DNA of 60,746 bases from Gamarada debralockiae (GCA_002803225.1 NXFV01001612.1:1-60746); one strand, 5' to 3'. Numbered from the stretch's first letter, positions 10,028-21,816 are shown. Made by a program: numbers and translations. Notes: generated by a model from the sequence alone, not told the origin.

Positions 10028-12795
10028 TCATAAAGCCAATCCCTTCCCATTATTAGCCCACCGATAAAGCGACAAGAATTCCCTCCTTTTGATCCTTTGC
10101 TCCTCCATGTCAATCGACACAATCCCCCTCGCATCATACAACGCGCTCCTCAGCACTTTCCTAAAGTTCCTCTGCGTAGATAAATCAGCACTCATTCCCC
10201 AAATCCCTCCCCCTGTCAACTACAGATAGAAGAAAACATACCTGATATTCCGTATTCAACGTAGCAACACAAACCTCATGCGCCCGAATCATAGTCTCAC
10301 AAGCCTGTCTCACGGTCGGATTCGCCTCGATCTGCATCTTATCCGCAAACAACAACAGTATGAAACTCCCATGCAACAAATATATCCCAAACAAATACGG
10401 CATGAAGCTCAACTCCGGATCGAACTTTAGAATCTGGCTCACAGCCTCCGCTGCCGACACCGAATGCGACGCGCATTTCACGAAGCTTGGGGATGTCGTC
10501 CAGTGGTCGAGATCGTCCAACATACTGATTGGATCCCATTTCCCGTGTAAAAGGATGTGGAGGACGTGGAGGATGTGGGTGGCGTATGCGATGACAATTT
10601 TTCTTCGGGATTCTGCGGATGGTGAGGACGGGTTGAGAGACGAGGGTGGGGAGTGCGGCAGGTTGAATTGGGAATGCATGTTTGTCAAGCGCGGAGTCTG
10701 GAATTCCGAGGTTGTGGAAGTCCGTTGGCTAGGAGTCTTGAGTGACTGTTCATATGCATCTAGCATCGCTTCGACTTGCGAAATCGCAGCGATGTTCTCG
10801 AGCTTCCCGAATCGAGGATGGTAGCTGCGGTGGTGGATATCAACCAGGTCGCCTAGTATTACCATCAAAGGGAGGAAGTATTCGAACAATCCTACCCCTG
10901 TGAAGATTGTTGACGGCCCATAGTAGCGATCCCTTGGGATATCCGGGTCGAAATCCTCCCATGATGCGTCGTCGAGGGGTTGGTAGAGGTGGCATTCTGC
11001 TTCGAGAATCGTGAGAGGGGAGTTGAATGAGAGAGCAAGGTGTCGATCTGCAATGTATAGGAGCCACCAGGTTCGTCTTCTTTCCTCTTTCTCTTCCTCC
11101 GTCATGCACGATCCTTCGACACCAAAGGCCGAGTCATTCTGTCCTGACGCATGAGTGCTTTCATAGGGGGAATCAGCATTTCCAAGTTCATTTTGAAAGT
11201 CGTCAACTTCCTGACCCAATCGCAATTCCTTTGCAAGTGCCCAAGCAGCTCGCCACCATTTCAAGCAATCGTGTTTGAAGTCTCCGCCAGAGACTACGAT
11301 CCCGATGAGTGTGATTGTCAAAACGTCATCTAGTGTTCCAGTGCTTTGTATTCCGTCCCGAACTGCACCATTGTGGGATCTTTCTGGCTGCGGTATTTTC
11401 TCTGGCGGAGTTAATGTTAGCCATTGACCAAGAAGAGTCGCCTCGTTAGCCCACCTGGTATTGTTCTAGGATTCTCATAGAGCAAAGGGTTCAGCAGGCG
11501 AAGACAAATCGCAAAAAGTCGATCACAAATCCTTGCACGCGATGTTGGTGAGGTCTTGAAGATTTGCGCATCTGAGGTTTGTGCAGTTGCCCACAGCATA
11601 GCTGTCAGCAATGCTGGAGAAGTGACTCTCGGTTTTGTTGGGTGCAGGAATGACTTCTTTCGGAAGATATGTGTGAGGACGTAAGGAGATGCCGACTCAA
11701 ACAACGAACTTGAAGGCTCCGCAAAGTAGAGATCGAGGAGGTCGCATGCGATGCTCGTAGGAATGACGCCGCTGATATGCTGAAGTAGAGGAACGAGAAC
11801 CAGGTACCGGCATGCTTGCGAAGCTGGTGGTTCCGCGGAAGGAGACTTTCCAAAAGCTGTTGCAGGTCTGAATTGAGGTGTACCAGGCATAACAAACCCA
11901 ATGCGAGAGATTGGCCTAATTCTTGCTCTATCTAACGGCGAGTTGTGATTGTCCATCTCATTTCCCTGGGCTACTTGGCTGCCGACGGTGCCGTAAATAG
12001 CTGTCGGCATACTGGGAATGGCGTAATCGAATTGTGAGAAGTTTCCGAAATTGGTGTCGTCGAAGTATAAAGGGTGGAAATTGGCAAGCGTCCCCATATT
12101 TTGCTGCGGGATTTGGAGGTAATCGGGAAGCTGTTGGTATTCTGGCCTTGGGTTATAAAGGTCTGGGACGGTATTGTTGGAAATTGCTCGTCGGTGTTGC
12201 TCTCTGACACTGGCATGCTCAGTGCCAGTAGATGGTTCGCCATTGTTGGCGTGGAAAGAACGGGTTCCTTCTATTCTCGATTGTTGGCCTCCAGTTGTAT
12301 CGGAATTCGAACTCGAAGGTGTGATTGGTTGAGCCAACGATGAAGGCACGTGAGAATTGGAAAGGGTATTGGAGGAGCCAGATGATGTACTTTCAATCCT
12401 CATTCGTTTGGATGGCGCCCTTCCTCGTGGCTTCTGCTCTCGGTCGTAGCTACAGGTGAAACCATAATCTGTAACGTATGAGTACAATAGGCAAATGAAA
12501 ACAATATCGAAACACTAACTCGTGCAATGCTGGCTGCAGGGCCGCCAAGAAACGATGTCAGTCAATTACCAGTATAGGCGAGCCTGAAGGATGTTGCTGA
12601 CCATGGATGCTTTCCATCACATTTCGTTCTCGAGTTAGAACACTTATCGCATGCTCTTTGAATCCTTTTTCGGCCTGGAGCAACTATTTCTCCTCGCCTA
12701 GCGTTCTGTTCTCCGGCATTCATCGACTGCTCAACTACCCCATTGTTGCTGGAGTCTGGGGAAGTCGACATGGATCGCGTGTCAACAACTGCCAT
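10028..12795 (-). CDS. XlnR-like Zn2Cys6 transcription factor with a 14-nt micro-exon
   Basis: This is a nuclear regulator of the XlnR/Xyr1 type. Minus-strand exons are 12795-12602, 12533-12520, 12468-11455, 11401-10242 and 10219-10028 (2574 nt, 857 aa). The zinc cluster is perfect only after the joins: Cys49, 52, 59, 65, 68 and 75 (C-x2-C-x6-C-x5-C-x2-C-x6-C), followed by basic residues. Exon 2 is just 14 nt and supplies Cys68 and part of the codon for Cys65. The central region is a fungal-specific regulatory domain. The last exon ends [19 protein letters not shown], like the XlnR end that finishes in GLAL. The first intron uses the less common donor GTCAGC. It is divergent from the aldo-keto reductase (520 bp apart), suggesting it controls the neighbouring sugar genes. 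It is a relative of XlnR, not necessarily the orthologue. Confidence 0.88.
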
Positions 12796-13315
12796 ATCGC
12801 AACTCGTACGTGATGGAACGTTCTTCGGATTGCTCGGGTCATTTTCATGTTATTATAGGCTTCATTGTGGGGTAAATGAGTCGCTGGACGCTGTATTTAC
12901 CCGGGACCACTCGACCCCGCTCAATATAACTGGTCGCTTGACCGTACTAAGGGAATCACGGGCCATTTTCCGGACAATTTGCTGATCTTCCCGGCTAATA
13001 TGATCTTGTCCAATTATATCGGTCTTTCATCAAGATACATTTAATTCTTGACCTCAATCATCTTGAACTCATGAGGTCAAGGATTGTTTTGATAAAGCAG
13101 TGCAATTGGTGGGATATCAAGCTTTTGGCTGGACGCCTCAATTTTTAATCGTCCACTCCCCACCTATTCTCTGTCCATATCTTTTGACTTTATGTGCTTT
13201 TTATGCACTGGCGAGTCTTCTTGTCCGATCTCCGCCACCCGCGATCTACTTGCAGCCAGCATAAGTTGACTAGAAGGGAACCCCAACCAGCTTCTTTCAG
13301 TAAGACGACGACGGT
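12796..13315. promoter_or_regulatory. Divergent promoter, XlnR-like factor / aldo-keto reductase
   Basis: These 520 bp between two start codons contain GGCTAA at 12993-12998, which fits the XlnR consensus GGCTAR. They also contain a perfect 9-bp inverted repeat TTGACCTCA ... TGAGGTCAA (13048-13080, 15-nt spacer). Both are candidate operator sites for cluster control. Confidence 0.45.
13048..13080. promoter_or_regulatory. Perfect inverted repeat, candidate regulator binding site
   Basis: TTGACCTCA at 13048-13056 and its exact reverse complement TGAGGTCAA at 13072-13080 are separated by 15 nt. The layout resembles a dimer binding site; the protein is unknown. Confidence 0.4.
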
Positions 13316-14512
13316 ATGGAGAAGTCTGCGTTCACGCTGACTTCGGATAATCCGAAGCCTCCCCTATCTTCAATTGTATCAAAACTTGTTCTTGGAGGAG
13401 CAGCTTTCAGTACACAGTTACATCCCGACCCAACTTCACTTCCTGTTCGAGACATAATCCAGCATGCCTTGAAGTTAGGGTTTCGAACTTTCGACACTTC
13501 GCCATATTACGGGCCCTCGGAATGGCTTTTGGGAGATGCCTTTTCACATCCAGATGTGGTTTCCAATTACAGTCGTTCAGAAATCATCTTGATGACCAAA
13601 GTTGGAAGGATAGCGGCGTTAGAGTTCGACTATTCACCGAAGTGGATACGGTATTCAGTTGATCGATCCTTGGAAAGATTCAAGACATCTTACTTAGACG
13701 TTGTATTTTGCCATGACATTGAATACGTCACCGATACCGACGCTGTCATTGCAGTTGGCGTTCTCCTCGACCTCGTGAACCAAGGAAAGATTCGCTATGT
13801 GGGGGTTTCAGGGTATTCGATTGATAAGCTCGTACGTGTGGCAAACTTGGTCAAGCAGCAATATGGACGGCCACTTGACGCAGTGCAAAATTGGGCTCAA
13901 CTGACGCTCCAAAATACGAGACTTGAAAGTGAGGGATTGGAAGCGCTTCGGGATGCTGGAGTTGATTGTATCTTCAACTCGAGTCCACTGTGTATAGGGC
14001 TGCTGAGAAGCGGTGGAGTACCCGTTGGTAGCTTGGGAGATTTCCATCCAGCGCCAGCTGGTCTGAGAGATGCCGCTTTGCAAGCTTCGAAGTGGGTGGA
14101 ATCTCGCGGGGACAATCTCGCCTCTCTTGCACTCCGCTTTGCCATTTCTCGGATATTGCTAGCTTCTCCCAGGCCTCCAGGAGCCAGTACCATCTTTGGC
14201 GGTGGGAGTATCTGGGAAATAGATGCCAACATGAGCGCTGCTGAGATGATATTGGAGGCATCCGATGAGACGGGGAAAGAGAAAGACCCACTGCATAGAG
14301 ATGTCAGAGACTTCAAAGCTGTACGGAAATCGAAGTTGGAGGCCGACGAAGAACTTGTCTTGGGTGTACGTAAGATCTTTGGTGAATGGTTGGATTTCAG
14401 TTTTACAAGTCCTGAGACTGGGTGGGATATAACCACTAAAGCGATGATTGTTGAAGTGGGAGGAAAGCAGAACATTCAGACACAAGAGGTTCAACTTGAA
14501 TCCAAGCTATAG
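13316..14512 (+). CDS. Aldo-keto reductase, L-galactose / D-arabinose / L-fucose dehydrogenase-like
   Basis: This is an intronless 398-aa cytosolic aldo-keto reductase. Its closest functional types oxidise an aldose (L-galactose, D-arabinose or L-fucose) to its lactone with NAD(P)+. The catalytic tetrad is visible: Asp60 and Tyr65 in FDTSPYYG, Lys95 in LMTKVG and His133 in VFCHD. The C-terminus has the cofactor-side FGGGSIWEI segment. The start is the first ATG in the frame (context acggtATGG). It shares a promoter with an XlnR-like regulator and is convergent (191 bp apart) with a sugar-lactone-hydrolase-type amidohydrolase. Together these give the first two steps of an oxidative sugar pathway. 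Substrate choice is inferred from neighbours, not from the sequence itself. It appears intact. Confidence 0.87.
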   Translation: MEKSAFTLTSDNPKPPLSSIVSKLVLGGAAFSTQLHPDPTSLPVRDIIQHALKLGFRTFDTSPYYGPSEWLLGDAFSHPDVVSNYSRSEIILMTKVGRIAALEFDYSPKWIRYSVDRSLERFKTSYLDVVFCHDIEYVTDTDAVIAVGVLLDLVNQGKIRYVGVSGYSIDKLVRVANLVKQQYGRPLDAVQNWAQLTLQNTRLESEGLEALRDAGVDCIFNSSPLCIGLLRSGGVPVGSLGDFHPAPAGLRDAALQASKWVESRGDNLASLALRFAISRILLASPRPPGASTIFGGGSIWEIDANMSAAEMILEASDETGKEKDPLHRDVRDFKAVRKSKLEADEELVLGVRKIFGEWLDFSFTSPETGWDITTKAMIVEVGGKQNIQTQEVQLESKL

Positions 14513-14703
14513 AGTCGAGACATTTCTTACATAGAACATCAACGCACCTGATATACCCTCTAATAATATCCTCTATAAGCAAGAAACATTCCAACTGAGA
14601 TGCAAAATTGGACTTGGCTTTTCGCACTTGCGACCTGAAAGTACCACCGCCAACGGAGCTCACCCTCCGAGAGGACCTTGTGGATCCGTGAACCACGGAG
14701 TCT

Positions 14704-15904
14704 TCATATGCGATTTGGTTCCCTCTCATCACTCTTGATCTTGTATATTCTTCGCGCATTTTCGCACCAAAAGCCCTCCTGATCACTCTCACTGATGCCG
14801 GCTTCACGTAACAGCCGCTCTGTGACTCTTTCCCACAGTCCGAAGGCGTCCTTGCCTCCCACCAAGTTGCAGACTGGCCAGTCGCTTCCCCAAATGACTT
14901 TCTCGCTTCCAAAGCACTTATATATTCGGATCGTCCATGGAGAGAGGCGATGTGCGACCTCATCTATCCATCGCTCGTTGTCTTCATCGGGGGCAGGATA
15001 TGCTGGTAATCGCTGAAAGTATTCTGGTAATTGGGAGAACGCGCCCGAGAATTTAATGGCGACATTAGGGAAACAAGAAAGCTCGTCGACGAGCGAGATA
15101 TATTTCTTGTGGTATGCGTGTGTTTCCGCACAAGAGGTTGGGTCGAGGGAAAAGTCGGGCTTGGTGAGATGGCCTGTGAGAATCGTTAGCGCGTTTTGTC
15201 CCTCAAACTTCGCTAAAGGAAAGGGTTTTCTCACTGATCACCACCTGGACCAAATCCTCATCACGAGCAACTTCTCTATTGACTCTTCCCATCATCTCAA
15301 TAACCTCTTCTAGCTGCCACATTTGACCCTCTCTGCAATCAATCGTGCATTCAAACACGTATCCTCTCCTTCCCATCCATCTCAGACTCTCAAGGAATCT
15401 TGCGCCGAGCATAGTTCGTCTCGGTTCATCCTGGAGCAGATATCGAAACCCCTTGACTTTATATGGCCTTTTGATACCGTTCGTAGCAGGCTCTGAGTGC
15501 AAGGCACAAAGCTCCCTCTCATATTGCTGCATAGCTATACACCCATAAGGCAGTGGGGCCCATGGGATGATTCCAAGCAGCAGGGAGCTGTATTTCAGAT
15601 ATCTCGGGATCAAGCCGAGAGATATCGATGCCACGAATGAGTATTCCTGGAGCGGCCATTTCCAGCCTTCTGGTTTGGATGGCGGATTGCTGATGCGGTT
15701 TATTTCAACAAATATGAAGCCTGAGAGTTGTCTAGGGCTCTCGTGAGAAGCGTCTGATGAAGACAATCGACGCTCAGTGCTTCTGACATATTCAGCGACT
15801 GAATGTTGGCCTTGGAGAGGACTTGTCGGCGTCATCCATGACAGTGAATGGGTGTGATCCAACTCATAGAGATGGACATGAGAATCGACCAATAGGCGTG
15901 GCAT
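14704..15904 (-). CDS. Amidohydrolase-2 family sugar lactonase (L-fucono/L-rhamnono-lactonase-like)
   Basis: This is a TIM-barrel metal hydrolase (COG3618 type) that opens aldonolactones such as L-fuconolactone or L-rhamnonolactone to aldonic acids. Exons are 15904-15235 and 15173-14704 (1140 nt, 379 aa); the intron has branch-like cgctaac and joins into VVISHLTKPDF. The first true ATG in frame is at 15904; the open frame extends further upstream only through a GTG. Motifs seen are DSHVH (His9, His11, metal ligands), HLTKP (metal-ligand His) and VIWGSDWPV near the C-terminus, with the active-site Asp. The gene sits between the sugar dehydrogenase-like reductase and the broken FucP-type permease. 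That gives a coherent aldose to lactone to aldonate route. The family is secure; the exact lactone is not. Confidence 0.87.
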
Positions 15905-16489
15905 TTTGCTCGGCGAGGCTCTTTTGGACCACGGTGCTTCGTAGGATTGATGGACGAATTCATTAAATGTCACTCGTCAGCCACCATCAATTCTATCTCT
16001 ACGAACACGTGCATTTTCCGAGGCATTCTTCCATATTCTATCAGTCACAGGTGGATCATTGTCGTCCTTTAGTTGAGGGGATTGATAGCAGGCTTTTGCT
16101 TAAGCGAGCCGCTGTCGCCGGGTGTTTGTGATCAGCCGTCGGGTCTTTAATTTAAATACACAAGTTCATTAAGTCTCTGCGTTCCTCCGAAGCGGCTATT
16201 ATCAAAGCACCACAGATCCAATCAACCCCTGAATGCCTTCTTACTCTTCTTGGCATGTCTCCTGGCCATCATGGAGTATGGGCTTTGCGGGGTGTTGATG
16301 AAAATTCCGCTCAGGAGAGCTCGGGCATGAATATTCTATAATTGATGGTGCATTCCCATTAAGAGTCAATATCGAGAGACCGCGTTGAGTTTATTTATTA
16401 TTTTCATATTCAGACAAAGCGCACCGAGTTCTTTCCGAGGACGTATCGCATCATCAAGCTGCCAAGGTGCAGCAACCAACCTTGAGAAC
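15905..16489. promoter_or_regulatory. Divergent promoter, lactonase / decayed permease
   Basis: This is the region between the lactonase start and the first recognisable permease codons. It contains AT-rich atttaaat near 16150. No copy of the 9-bp inverted repeat found at 13048 was seen. The original permease start codon could not be recognised. Confidence 0.4.
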
Positions 16490-18239
16490 GAAGGACGAGC
16501 CCTCACTAAGGTAGCGAATCTGACTCTTCGACTGTCAATCATGCCACTATGTCTCAATGCCATTCACTTCTTTCTCTGGGTACGCCTGATCACCGATTCA
16601 ACTGAAAACTCATCGCTTGCTAAGTTGCTAACCGGATATTGATGGGTTCGCTTACGGTTTTCTAGATGTTCTAAGCAAACATTCTAGGTACGTAGATCAG
16701 ACTTATATTAATTCCTTCCCATTCCATGCCACCTAGGCCATCTTAAACATAGATCGTGTCCGATCTTCAGGTTTACAAGCAGCATATTTTGGTGCTTATC
16801 CTATAGCTTCATTGACATTCGCCGGTATACGCTTTGACATGTGGACTACAAGGCTACCTTTATGCTGGGATCGACCCTGTATGGTATTGGCGCACTGCTA
16901 TTCTGGCCAGCTGCAATCAAAAGATCCTTTGGTGGATTTTGCGGAGCCACATTTATTATTTGGGTCGGTGCTTGGCACATTGGAGACCGCTGTAAATCCG
17001 TATCTCGCAGGTACGACTCATACTTCTCACCTTCAAATCAAGGTCGATCGGCACTAACAATCCTGTTCTAGTTTGCGGCCCCTAAGATATTTCGAACTAT
17101 GTCTCAATATCGCCCAAGCATCCTAGGCCATCGGAATAGGTACACTTCCCGCTCTTTCTACTGCCTTTACTTTCATGCTAACTGTAAACAGCGGTTGGCC
17201 CTCTTCTGGCGTCGCATGTTTTCTTCAAGGATGCAAGCACTAAATCTCTCCAATCAGTTCAAATACTTCTACCCCCGGATAGCAATCTTCGTCTTCCTCC
17301 TCGCATTCGTCTTCTACATCTCAGACATCCCCGAAATCATAGATGCAGACATGCAAGAACAACTAGAAGCAATGGGCACCTTGGGAGAAGATGAATTGGA
17401 TTCGAGATCATTATGGAAGCATTATATGATTTAGTGGGCTTTCATTGCTCAAGGATGTTATTGCGGCGCCCAAGGCATTTCAAACACCAGTAAAATTTAT
17501 GAATTTTTCTGACAGATGAAATAGTGTCGCTTGCGGGGCACTTTATTAATTATGGCGCGGAAGTCCGCAAAGGAACAACTTCAGCACAGTGCTCAAACTT
17601 CTTGGCTATTGCACAAGGTTGTTTCGCCATTGGCCGTTTCACCGGTAGTGGCTTGATGAGATTTGTTAAACTAAGAAGGGTCCTTCCTTATTTACTATAT
17701 GGGTGTAGTGACCTTTCTTGCGATCGCAATCAGTGCTCGTGGAAGTCTTGGAGTTGGTTTGTGTACCCTTCCCCGGCCTTTGTTCCACATCTCGCTAATA
17801 CTCCGCCTGGGCATCCTCTCCCTAACATTCTTCTTCGAATCTATCTGCTTTCCCACCGCTCGGTTTCTGCGGTCTAGGCGTCCACACTAAGCGCGGCTCG
17901 TAATTCATCATTGCCTCCATTATTGGAGATGCCATCGTCCCACCAATCACTGCCACCACTGCAGATGCATTCAACGACACCGGACGCGCATTTTTCGTGC
18001 GCCTCATTTTATTCATCGTCTCGATAAAGTTTGCTATTGCATTCAATTTTCATCCGAGGACCAAAGCCATCATGGGTGGATTCCATAACAGCGAAGTTGG
18101 TGTGGTGGATGCGTAGACGACCGATTTGAAGGCCGTTACTGAGAATGGACATATTGAGGATAGTGCAGAGGAGGAAGTGGCTGCTGTACAGCAAGAAGAG
18201 AAAGCGATTGTCTTGCAGCATGAGGCGAAGGTGGAGTAA
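16490..18239 (+). pseudogene. Decayed FucP-type sugar permease (MFS, L-fucose/glucose/galactose permease family)
   Basis: Fragments in all three frames add up to one 12-helix MFS permease of the FucP family. They include FAYGFLDVL (16648-16674), GLQAAYFGAYPIASLTFAG, FMLGSTLYGIGALLFWPAAI, LGTLETAVNPYLAG, RYFELCLNIAQA, AIFVFLLAFVFYISDIPEI, KGTTSAQCSNFLAIAQG, and a C-terminal tail to TAA at 18237-18239. Lesions seen are: loss of the AG acceptor of the first intron (about 16644); frame changes near 16848, 16965 and 17080; TAG at 17124; TAA at 17901; and TAG at 18114. The broken gene lies beside an intact sugar dehydrogenase and lactonase, so the lost function was probably uptake of their substrate. 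There are too many separate lesions for sequencing error. Confidence 0.88.
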
Positions 18240-18889
18240 ATTTTAAGTGATCTTCGAGACAAAGAATGTTTTGCTTGTAAGTGTGGATGTCGCAGCATTG
18301 AATGATAGAGATAGCCTTTTTGAACTTCTCGTCTTCAAACAAAGAAATAATTGACAACTTGAATTCAAACTTCAAGGCTTTTGCACAGCAGGCGTGGTAG
18401 AGGCTGGAAACAACCTTTTGCCCGTCTCTGAAGCGTGATTCCCACGTGATATGCCTCTTCGCTTAGCAATGCCGAGCTAGGTTGATTGGCTCGGATGCTC
18501 GGTAGTTGAATTATCTAACAGCCAAAATGACATCGACAACACGAAAATAGACCATGGAGTCTCGACTTCTACATAAAAATCGAACACAACGGGGAGCTGG
18601 AGAGCTGTGCGAGTTGGGGATACTCCGGAGGACACCAGGAGGCTCGAAACTCCAAAGCTCAGAAGGATTGCGATTCCAGTAGGCCAATGCCTGCGAGCAG
18701 AGCAGCGCCACAACCCTGATTAATGACATCGAGCGTCACGTGTTGCTGAACTGCTCACCTTGAATCGCCTCCCTTCTAGATGGAAACCAGGGATCAGGGC
18801 AATTACAGTTGACAAGGTGGCATTTCCGTCCATCACCACTACAAAAATTTCTCATCTCCCAAGCGGTCCTCTTCAACAACAACTGCAAC
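18240..18889. other. Gene-free interval, upstream of second Zn2Cys6 regulator
   Basis: These 650 bp hold the promoter of the regulator that follows. CACGTGATAT and CACGTGTTGC boxes occur at about 18445 and 18738. No gene is seen. Confidence 0.5.
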
Positions 18890-21340
18890 ATGAACCACGC
18901 TACTTTCCCTCGTGTGAGTTCTCGATGGCCGCCTCCATCTCAGAACGCACCCTCAGACGCTCAACCACGGCCACGGAAGCTTCGACGGATATCACGAGCG
19001 TGTGATTTCTGCCATAAACGAAGCATAAGATGCAAACCGAGCCAAGAAGATGGTACGCGGTGTCAAAACTGTTTAGATTTCGGCGTTAGTTGCACTTATA
19101 ATCGACCCGCGAAGAAGAGAGGTATTAAGAGTGGGAACTCGAAGCAGGCGGGTCAGAATAGAGGAGGTTCGATTGATGGAGAACAGGATGCGAGAATGCT
19201 TTTGGAGCTGACGAATGGCATTCATGGAAATGGGACTTTCAATGTTGTGGATAAGTTCTCGATTCCTGAGAAGTGGAAGACGATGGTTTTGGCGAATGAG
19301 GGGAAGATTCGGGATTTGATGGAGGTTTACTTTGAGGTTGTTTATCCTATGTAAGTTTGAATCCCTTTCGACTCTTTCAATCACCAGAAGCCTCTTCTGG
19401 ATGGATATCAGCAGTCACGTGAGACGGCTTCATCTCGACTTCATGCGTTCGTCCCTTTCAGTTAGTCGTCAGCCTTCAAATAAATGGTCATTTTGGCTAT
19501 ACACACCCTCTCTCCCATTCTTCGACGAGTAACTGATATCTCCAGATTTCCTCTTTTCCACAGTCCAACCCTGATACGAAGAATCCATAATCGCGACTAC
19601 CTAACCGATCACTCCTTCTTCGCAGATACCATGGCCGTCTGCGCCCTCTCTTCCGCAAGAGCAAGAGATGGAGCTCTGTTCCCAGGCCGATGGGATCCAG
19701 AACACTTCAAGAACCCAACATCAGAATTATTCTTCGCAGCAGCCAAGGAAACCATTCCGCAAGACTTGAGCGCAATGAAAGGCCTGGACTGGATGCGGAC
19801 ATGCGCTCTGATGGCACTCTACGGAATCCAAGTTGGCAGGGTTGAGATCATGCATCAGTATCTTGGTCTCTATCACAGTCTCGTTGCAATGGATAATCTT
19901 CACGACGAGAAGAATTGGCCAAAATCTGGAATTGTCGAGATTGAATTACGTCGACGACTTGTAAGCCACCTACCCAAATTTGCCCTCGCCAAACTAATCA
20001 TGTCATAGTTCTGGTCAATGTACACCTTAGAAGTCTATTCTTCCATAGTCTGGGGCGGCATAATCCGCTGTCACGAATCCCAATGCAACGTCTCCTACCC
20101 CAGCGAAGTAGATGACGAATTCTTCAGCGACCAAACGGGCTATCATCCCCAAAATGCACTTCAGCCATCCACCTATAACAACCAGGCGGGAATCGTAAAC
20201 CCCATCTCCTGGCTGCACGGTTGGAACTTCACGACGGAACTGTACCGTATCCTCGAGCATGCTATGGATGATTTGCATCGACGGCGTCCCAATACCTCCG
20301 GACCGTTCTCTCCTAGTGATTTGTTCAGAAGAGAGGCTCTGCACCAGAGTGTTGTTCTTGATAAGGTCATGGAGATGCATGAACAGCTCCCAGCTCGATT
20401 CAAAGAAACCAAACTCATGCCGCAAAACGGTAAAGGGGGACTGGAAGACAAGTTCAGCTTCCAGGCCGCGAACATTACTGCTACGTTGCAGCTCGTACGA
20501 ATCGTACTCTTCACGGCTGATGAGGCAACGGCGGATCAGAAATGCATCATTGCACGGAATCTCCTTGATGAGTTTGCCAAAGTTCCAGCTCTCTTTTTGA
20601 GAGCTATTTCTTCGCCTTTGCTGCATCATTTGGCCGGTATTGGTGCTATTCTTGGGTCTGTGATTGAAGGGCCTCTTTCAGAGCCGAGCTATTTGCAAGC
20701 TAGAGAAGTGCTGTAAGTTGGCGTTCGATTTTAACTCAAATGTTGTGTTCTAATTCAGCACCACAGACTCGCAATAGCCGATCTCCTCGCCTCCCTCGAA
20801 GCAGGCTTCAACGAACGCACAAACGTAGGCGCCGCCTCCCGCCTGCGCAACCAAATCCTCGTAATCGATAAGTTCGTGGCCGATCAGCGACAAGCCGATT
20901 TCCCTCTCCCATCTCATAACTCCTCTTCGCAAGGTTTCCCTCACACCCAAAATCTCTTTGCTCAACCAATTCCCAATCATGGTCTGGCCAATACTCGGAA
21001 TAGTCCGCTGTACCAGAGAAACACAGCAAGGTTGTCGAGTGTAAACGATGCAAATATTGATCCGAGTCTGCAGTCTACTGCCCCATCACAGAGAGCTGCT
21101 GCGATAAACCCGACTGCTGGAGCTATGTCTGGAGGGATCTACCAAACTGTCGGAGCGGGAGGAAATCCAACTGCGTTTGATTACTCAACCAGTTCAACGG
21201 TACCAGGAGGCGTGAATGCTATGGGAAGAATGGACGGGGCAGCCGGGGATGGGCAATTCCAGTTCCAAATCCCACCTGAATTATTAGAGGGATGGCCTTG
21301 GCCTTTCGATGTGTCTAGTGGAGGATTTGGTGGTTTCTGA
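18890..21340 (+). CDS. Zn2Cys6 fungal-specific transcription factor
   Basis: This is a nuclear regulator, 717 aa, from exons 18890-19350, 19546-19960, 20009-20712 and 20767-21340 (2154 nt, all joins in frame). The ATG at 18890 follows an A/C-rich leader; the upstream extension has only a TTG. The zinc cluster has Cys38, 41, 48, 58, 61 and 68 (C-x2-C-x6-C-x9-C-x2-C-x6-C), followed by RPAKKRG. The middle-homology region follows from about residue 140, and the C-terminal 150 residues are Gly/Ser/Asn/Gln-rich. It lies directly downstream of the decayed permease on the same strand and caps the sugar cluster, so a regulatory link is possible. I could not assign it to a named regulator. Confidence 0.88.
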
Positions 21341-21816
21341 TTGCGGGTGGAAAAGCTTTCAGTATAGTCTTTAGCAAGAGGAAGAATGGAGATGAACGGT
21401 GCAAAGATGGTTAGAGACGGAGTTTAGGGGTGGGAAAATAAAATTGGTGGAGTGTAGGTTAAGTAGGGCGTATTTCTTGTCTTTTCTTATGTGTGCTTGG
21501 TGTGGCTGTCCGAATAAGGACTTGAGGAGGAGTTGAAACAACAAAAGCTGGCATGCGTTATTGTAGTGTTATGAGTATTAGTAGTATTGTATAAAGAATT
21601 GACAGGGCAGAAGAATTAATAATCCGGCAATCGAAAAGAGTAAATCCATTCCAGACTCAATCTCTTCCTTCAATTACTGATATCACCAGCAGATAGCTCA
21701 CCAACATCCAGAACTAATAAGCATACAATGTGATGAAAATTTTCATTCATTTCCTAGACAAAGGTTTACCAAACTGCTCTCCAAACATCACCATTCTCCA
21801 TCACAACACAAATCCA
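21341..21816. other. Gene-free interval between convergent genes
   Basis: These are the 3' flanks of the regulator and Sec5. The sequence is AT-rich with runs such as gaattaataatccgg; no gene is seen. Confidence 0.5.

Noticed and set aside
16490..18239. Repeat-induced point mutation as the cause of permease decay
   Set aside because: Lesions include frameshifts and mixed base changes rather than a clean C-to-T/G-to-A pattern.
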